This document shows positions 59,311 through 64,000 of a stretch of 64,000 bases of DNA, piece after piece (within the stretch, counting starts at the first letter, position 1; every line of letters begins with the position of its first letter). The translations under genes and the position numbers were made by a program. The stretch comes from an uncultured Porphyromonadaceae bacterium (lineage in GTDB: Bacteria; Bacteroidota; Bacteroidia; Bacteroidales; Muribaculaceae): positions 1 through 64,000 of the forward strand of contig UQKE01000004.1 of the NCBI GenBank assembly GCA_900541555.1, written 5' to 3'. The notes under the pieces were generated by a model, which searched no databases, had not been told where the DNA came from, and saw nothing but the letters and a program-made list of their open reading frames with translations.

Positions 59311-62082
59311 ATGATGGAAGAGAAGAAATTATTTTTGCTTGATGCTTATGCTTTGATTTTTCGTGCTTACCATGCCATGAAAAATTCACCCCGCATCACA
59401 TCCGACGGGATGAACACGTCGGCTATTTTCGGTTTTGTCAATACGCTTGAAGAGGTGCTGCGCAAAGAGGCGCCAACGCATATTGCCGTTTGCTTTGATC
59501 CGGCGGGGAAGACGTTTCGCCACGAGATGTTTCCGGACTACAAGGCAGGACGCGAAGCCACTCCGGAGGACATTAAAATAGCGATACCCTACATCAAAGA
59601 CATTATTCGCGCTTATGGCATTCCGGTTGTGGAAGTGGATGGCTTTGAGGCCGACGACGTGATTGGCACATTGGCCGTGAAAGGGCAGCGCGCGGGATTC
59701 CACACCTATATCATGTCGCCCGACAAAGATTTGAGCCAATTGGTTGGCGGATTGGTCAGGATTTATCGTCCGGGCTACAAAGGACAACCGCCGGAAGTGC
59801 GCGGCGAAAAAGAAGTGTGCGTGGTGTTTGGCATCAATCGCCCTTCGCAAGTGATCGACATGCTGGCCTTGATGGGAGACAAAGTGGATAATATCACCGG
59901 ATGCCCCGGTGTCGGCGAAAAGACAGCTTCCAAATTGATTTTGGAATTTGATTCGGTGGAAAATGTCATAGCCAACACTGACCGATTGAAAGGCGCTTTG
60001 AAGGAAAAAATCGAAACGCATGTAGATGATATTCTTTTTTCCAAGAAATTGGCCACGATACGCACGGACGCGCCGGTCGAATTGGACGAAGAGGCTTTCG
60101 CCCGCCATCCGATCGATGCGGAATTGATGCGACGCATTTTCGAACGTTTGGAATTTCGCACATTGCTGTCGCGTGTGCTTGGCAGCAAGCAAACAGTTTC
60201 GCCGCCTGCCCCGAAAAGCACGGAGACAGATGCAGAACTTTGGCAGGGCACACTGTTTGGCGAGGATTCCGAAGCGAAACCGCCTGTTGCGGAAGCCGAC
60301 GGGAAATACTCATTGGTGGCAGAGCCGGATGTCGAATCGGTGGCAAACGGTTTGTCGTCTGCAAAGCGGTTGGGATTGCATTTCTTGTTGACGGCCGGCG
60401 AACCGATGTGCGCGTCGGTTGCCGGAGTGGCAATCGCCACGTCGGCCGATGAGGCATATTATTTCCCGATTCCTAAGAATTCGCGGGAAAAAACGATGAC
60501 GGCGTTGCGGCGATTGTTGGAATCCACGGTTACGGAGAAGGTCGGGACGGATTTGAAGCGGGCGATGATTGCGTTGCGAGTGCGCGACGGCGTCGGATTG
60601 CCGGCTCCGTATTACGACAACGGAATCGCGCATTATTTGCTACAACCCGAGACAAGCCACTCGTTGGAGAGAATGACGGAAACGGTTTTGCACGAAATGT
60701 TGCCCGAATACCCGATGCCCGAAGGCGTCAAGCCGGCCAAATTCGACATTGCTTCCGATTTGCGTCCCGAGGAAATTTGCAGGGCGGCTTGTGCGCGGGC
60801 TTGCGCGAATTTGCGGCTGCGCTTGGCGTTCGACGAACGTTTGGCGGCAGAAGGCATGGCACATTTGCTTTCAGACATCGAGCTGCCGTTGGTGGAAGTG
60901 CTTGCCGACATGGAAATGACGGGCGTCAGAATCGATGTCGGGGCGTTGAAGAATTATTCGGCAGTTTTGACGCAGCGGATGAATGAAATCGAAAAAGAAT
61001 GCATCGAGCTTGCCGGAGTGGCTTTCAATGTGGCTTCGCCGGCGCAAGTCGGAGAAATATTGTTCGACCGTTTGCATATCGATGCCAAGGCAAAGAAAAC
61101 GCGCACAGGGCAATACTCGACTACGGAAGAAGTGCTCGAGAAACTTGCCGGACGCCATCCGATCGTTGTGAAAATATTGGAATTCAGGAAATTGAAGAAG
61201 TTGCTGTCGACTTATGTCGATGCGTTGCCGGAATTGATTAATCCCCAAACGGGAAAAATCCACACGACATTCAATCAGACGGTGACGGCAACGGGACGTT
61301 TGTCGTCGACGAATCCCAATTTGCAGAACATCCCGATTCGCAACGACGACGGGCGTGAAATCCGGAAGGCGTTTATTCCCGACGACGGGCATGTGTTTTT
61401 TTCAGCCGATTATTCACAAATCGAATTGCGCATTGTCGCGAATGTGAGCGGAGACGAGGCGATGGTCGAAGCGTTTTTGGACGGAGAGGACATCCATCGC
61501 GCGACAGCGGCCAAGATTTTCCATGAAAACATTTCAGATGTGACGGCCGACCAGCGGCGGAAAGCGAAAACGGCCAATTTCGGCATGATTTACGGCATCT
61601 CTGCTTTCGGTCTGTCGGAGCGGTTGCAAATACCTCGAAACGAAGCAAAAAGCATCATCGAAGGCTATTTCCATACTTTTCCCGGGGTGAAAACATTTAT
61701 GGAAGAAAGCATCGAGAAATCGCGGCAGCAAGGCTATGTGACCACCTTGTTCGGTCGCCGGCGCATGCTTCCCGACATTAATTCGCGGAATGCGATTGTG
61801 CGCGGATATGCGGAACGCAACGCGATCAACGCACCGATACAGGGCACTGCTGCCGACATCATCAAGATTGCGATGGTGCGCATTTTCCGGCGTTTCAGGG
61901 AAGAGGGCATCGCATCGAAGATGATTTTGCAGGTTCACGACGAATTGAATTTCGACGTTTTGCCGGAAGAACTCGCTCGCGTGTCGCAGATTGTGAAAGA
62001 GGAAATGGAAAATGCATATCGCGGCAGAGTGCCTTTGGTGGCCGATTGCGGCACGGGCGGCAATTGGCTCGAAGCTCACTGA
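59311..62082 (+). CDS. polA: DNA polymerase I with eroded 3'-5' exonuclease motifs
   Basis: 923 aa repair/replication polymerase. N-terminal 5'-3' exonuclease (LFLLDAYALIFRAYHAM, VEVDGFEADDVIGTLA, CPGVGEKTA) and C-terminal family A polymerase (FSADYSQIELRIVA, RRKAKTANFGMIYGIS, LQVHDELNFDV) are intact. In the middle domain the proofreading motifs look lost: LGLHFLLTAGEPM replaces FDxE, VGTDLKRAMIALR lacks the ExoII Asp, and AACARACANLRL lacks the ExoIII Tyr-Asp. So it should polymerise and nick-translate but not proofread. Ends 7 bp inside the convergent ferredoxin gene. Confidence 0.95.
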   Translation: MMEEKKLFLLDAYALIFRAYHAMKNSPRITSDGMNTSAIFGFVNTLEEVLRKEAPTHIAVCFDPAGKTFRHEMFPDYKAGREATPEDIKIAIPYIKDIIRAYGIPVVEVDGFEADDVIGTLAVKGQRAGFHTYIMSPDKDLSQLVGGLVRIYRPGYKGQPPEVRGEKEVCVVFGINRPSQVIDMLALMGDKVDNITGCPGVGEKTASKLILEFDSVENVIANTDRLKGALKEKIETHVDDILFSKKLATIRTDAPVELDEEAFARHPIDAELMRRIFERLEFRTLLSRVLGSKQTVSPPAPKSTETDAELWQGTLFGEDSEAKPPVAEADGKYSLVAEPDVESVANGLSSAKRLGLHFLLTAGEPMCASVAGVAIATSADEAYYFPIPKNSREKTMTALRRLLESTVTEKVGTDLKRAMIALRVRDGVGLPAPYYDNGIAHYLLQPETSHSLERMTETVLHEMLPEYPMPEGVKPAKFDIASDLRPEEICRAACARACANLRLRLAFDERLAAEGMAHLLSDIELPLVEVLADMEMTGVRIDVGALKNYSAVLTQRMNEIEKECIELAGVAFNVASPAQVGEILFDRLHIDAKAKKTRTGQYSTTEEVLEKLAGRHPIVVKILEFRKLKKLLSTYVDALPELINPQTGKIHTTFNQTVTATGRLSSTNPNLQNIPIRNDDGREIRKAFIPDDGHVFFSADYSQIELRIVANVSGDEAMVEAFLDGEDIHRATAAKIFHENISDVTADQRRKAKTANFGMIYGISAFGLSERLQIPRNEAKSIIEGYFHTFPGVKTFMEESIEKSRQQGYVTTLFGRRRMLPDINSRNAIVRGYAERNAINAPIQGTAADIIKIAMVRIFRRFREEGIASKMILQVHDELNFDVLPEELARVSQIVKEEMENAYRGRVPLVADCGTGGNWLEAH

Positions 62083-62867
62083 CGTTTCAGCGACGGATGC
62101 AAATATTGTCCTTTTTCGAATGGCGCATACCGTCCGCATGAGATCGCATGGGCGGGGCAATGGTGGTAGCAGGCAAGGCATCCGATGCAGCGTGCATGCC
62201 ATTGCGGGCGGCCGTCGGTCATGCTGATGTTGCCTGTCGGGCAGGTGCCGGCGCATATTTTGCAAGCGACACACATTTCTTGATGGAATGAAAGAATTTT
62301 TTCGCGTGCCAAGAAGCGCAAGAAAAAAGGGCGGATGATTCGCGTTTTCAAGAATGCGAATTTGCCGTGGAAAGAGAAATCGCCGACGGATTTGGCGCAA
62401 ATTTTATCGATGATGCCTTGAATGACAGTTGGCGCATTTTCCAATTTGCGTGTTGCCGTTTGCGTGTCGTCAACGTCGAATCCCGGAAGGCAGACATAGG
62501 TGTTTGGCATGGCAACGGAGAAAGCAGCGTCGCCATGCAGCCCTGCGCCTTTGACGGCACGACGCCACAGCCGTGCAGTTTCTCCGACATCGTCGCCGCA
62601 AGTGCAGATCATGTAGCAATAATTATTGTCGTCGTAGCCGGGAAATCGCAGCGACGACAAGATTCGGTCCAAACCTTTGGGCAAGCCCCATGCATGGATG
62701 GGAAATATGAATCCTATCCGTTCGCCTTTGGCAAGGGGAAACGAAGTCCTTTCCGCTTGCGATTGGTAGAATATGCGCAAGTCGACAAGCCGTTTCTCGC
62801 CGAGCAGGGAGGCTGCGGTTTGCGCGACGAAGCGGCTGTTGCCGGTGGCGGAGAAGTAGAATATCAT
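62076..62867 (-). CDS. EFR1-type flavodoxin-ferredoxin fusion protein
   Basis: 263 aa. N-terminal flavodoxin-like domain (MIFYFSATGNSRFVAQTAA with the FMN-phosphate loop) and C-terminal two 4Fe-4S motifs, CVACKICAGTCPTGN and CIGCLACYHHCPAHA. EFRs (EFR1 family) are presumed electron carriers of anaerobes. Start at 62867 follows the DUF2027-Smr stop by 2 bp, so the pair is cotranscribed. It overlaps the 3' end of polA by 7 bp in convergent orientation. Confidence 0.9.
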   Translation of the reverse strand: MIFYFSATGNSRFVAQTAASLLGEKRLVDLRIFYQSQAERTSFPLAKGERIGFIFPIHAWGLPKGLDRILSSLRFPGYDDNNYCYMICTCGDDVGETARLWRRAVKGAGLHGDAAFSVAMPNTYVCLPGFDVDDTQTATRKLENAPTVIQGIIDKICAKSVGDFSFHGKFAFLKTRIIRPFFLRFLAREKILSFHQEMCVACKICAGTCPTGNISMTDGRPQWHARCIGCLACYHHCPAHAISCGRYAPFEKGQYLHPSLKRQ

Positions 62868-62869
62868 GT

Positions 62870-63949
62870 TCAGTGGATGGTGACAAGCGTTGCGCCGAAA
62901 CCATATTCGCGAAACGAGGCGTCTTGGGCTTCGCAACTGCGGTATTTGCGTTTAAGTTCGTCGAGAATCGCTTTTCTCAGCACGCCTTCTCCTTTGCCGT
63001 GGATAAAAACGATTTTTTGTCCTTTCCGATGGATGTTTTCGTTCATGACTCGGCGAAATTCTCCAAGTTGCACTTCGATGATTTCGCCATTTGTCAGCCC
63101 CGCCGTCGTGTCGAGCAATGCATTGGTGTGCAAATCTACTTCGACAATCTCTTTTGTTTCCGGTTTCGCTTTGTGTTTCGACACGGGGCGAACAGTGTCA
63201 AGCCGTTTTTTTGTTTGCATGGCTTGTTCGAGCGCGTTGGCATCGATTGGCGCTTGCCGCTGCGGGAGGTCGTCTTTCACGATGTCGAAAGCGATGACGG
63301 GTTTTTCGAAATAGAGGTTCGGATGAAAGCAATGCAGTTTGTAGAATTTAGTCGCATCGAGGCGATATTCAACGCATGAGGGTGCCTTTGACGCGAAAGA
63401 TTTTCCGCGTTTGAACGGCACGTATTGGACGGAGAAACGCGACATTTCCGCCAAGTCTTCGCGCGACAATTCGTCGACAAGCACTTGCGTGTTTGGTTCC
63501 ACAAGCCCGTCGAAGCGGCACGCCCATAGCCCGTTTCCGCCGGTAGTGGCATAAACGGCATAGAGATAGTAATTGCTGTCGTTGACCAAATATGCGCTAA
63601 TGGGGGAAGTGCTGAAATTCCGGATGTCGTCGGGCTCGTAGGCCAAAACGATGTTAAGCACGTTGCCTTCCGGCGTCTCGGCTATTTTGATGTCGTCGGA
63701 TGATTGGTCGGGCATTCTCGCCGGCTGTTCCTTTTTGACAGCCGGCGCTTCGTATTTGCTCGATTCGTTATTCCCGAATTTCTTTTTTGGCATAATGCCG
63801 CCGTCGGGATCGACAACGACACATTCTTTGACAAGCGTGGGCGTTTCGAAGCCGTCGCTGTCTTCCACGTAAGCGATATTGCCTTCTATTCTTGTCACTT
63901 TGCCGCCTCCCACGGCATTGAGGAAGCGCACGATGTCGCCTGCTTTCAT
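62870..63949 (-). CDS. DUF2027 and Smr domain protein
   Basis: 359 aa. N-terminal MKAGDIVRFLNAVGGGKVTRI is a KOW/Tudor-like barrel of DUF2027, a middle beta-rich domain follows, and the C-terminal Smr domain has VDLHTNALL (LDxH-type) and KIVFIHGKGEGVLRKAI. Smr domains nick branched DNA or RNA; the DUF2027 combination is Bacteroidota-specific and uncharacterised. The start overlaps an upstream gene's stop (ATGA). Confidence 0.9.
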   Translation of the reverse strand: MKAGDIVRFLNAVGGGKVTRIEGNIAYVEDSDGFETPTLVKECVVVDPDGGIMPKKKFGNNESSKYEAPAVKKEQPARMPDQSSDDIKIAETPEGNVLNIVLAYEPDDIRNFSTSPISAYLVNDSNYYLYAVYATTGGNGLWACRFDGLVEPNTQVLVDELSREDLAEMSRFSVQYVPFKRGKSFASKAPSCVEYRLDATKFYKLHCFHPNLYFEKPVIAFDIVKDDLPQRQAPIDANALEQAMQTKKRLDTVRPVSKHKAKPETKEIVEVDLHTNALLDTTAGLTNGEIIEVQLGEFRRVMNENIHRKGQKIVFIHGKGEGVLRKAILDELKRKYRSCEAQDASFREYGFGATLVTIH

Positions 63950-64000
63950 AGCTCTAAATCCCCATTGAATATTTCATGCCATGGCAATCCTTGCTTGTTC
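63946..64000 (-). CDS. 3' end of an upstream gene (partial)
   Basis: On the minus strand the frame ending at 63946 reads KQGLPWHEIFNGDLEL and stops in a TGA that overlaps the DUF2027 start by 4 bp. Only the last 17 codons lie in the window. Product unknown. Confidence 0.5.
   Translation of the reverse strand, partial: NKQGLPWHEIFNGDLEL

Overview
The window looks like a chromosomal segment of a Bacteroidales (Bacteroidota) bacterium. The evidence is: (i) many intergenic regions carry the phylum-specific promoter TTTG/TTG-N18-21-TAnnTTTG instead of -35/-10 boxes; (ii) starts lack Shine-Dalgarno sequences; (iii) gene families are typical of the phylum (DUF3098 beside ftsX, tandem DUF4252 behind an ECF sigma factor, DUF4348, DUF2027-Smr, WG-repeat lipoprotein, ATP-type PckA, carboxypeptidase-regulatory-like/TonB-type outer-membrane barrel, T9SS-like C-terminus). 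Genus cannot be fixed from sequence reading alone.

Layout. 1-1.7 kb: a secreted endonuclease I. 1.75-12.9 kb (minus strand): a ribosomal-peptide (RiPP) locus with three Cys-rich precursor peptides with double-Gly-type leaders, a radical SAM/SPASM maturase, an outer-membrane barrel, a C39 peptidase-ABC exporter, a GT2 glycosyltransferase and, across a repeat-rich gap, a GT-B-like protein with a possible precursor-recognition C-terminus and a double GT2 protein. 13.1-27.9 kb: housekeeping (tRNA-Pro, ftsX-DUF3098-uppP-truB-queA-xpt, a flippase-like protein, a PpiD/SurA-type chaperone, aspS, an Lrp regulator, a YfhO protein). 27.9-29.7 kb: an isolated phage capsid-like gene with a small upstream partner and a host-type promoter. 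29.9-40.8 kb: Fe-S aldo/keto reductase plus ECF-type S component, sigma/anti-sigma/DUF4252 operon, and an RND efflux operon divergent from an AraC regulator. 40.9-45.3 kb: an orphan RHS core fused to an L,D-transpeptidase-like domain followed by a string of exported proteins, a plausible toxin/immunity island. 45.5-49.7 kb: asparaginase, pckA, a GDSL lipoprotein. 49.7-55 kb: an AT-rich accessory island (WYL regulator, alpha/beta hydrolase and its broken duplicate, hexapeptide-repeat protein, UDG-fold-like protein). 55.2-64 kb: WG-repeat lipoprotein, frameshifted ORF6N gene, rnhB, prenyl synthase, polA, a flavodoxin/ferredoxin protein and DUF2027-Smr.

The strongest candidates for undescribed biology are the RiPP locus (radical SAM plus glycosyltransferases acting on PGC-motif peptides), the RHS-L,D-transpeptidase cassette with exported putative immunity proteins, the capsid-like pair, and a structured promoter element present three times whose hairpin arms differ in sequence while flanks, AA loop, left-arm bulge and distance to the -7 box are conserved. 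All family assignments are from reading motifs; no database search was run.
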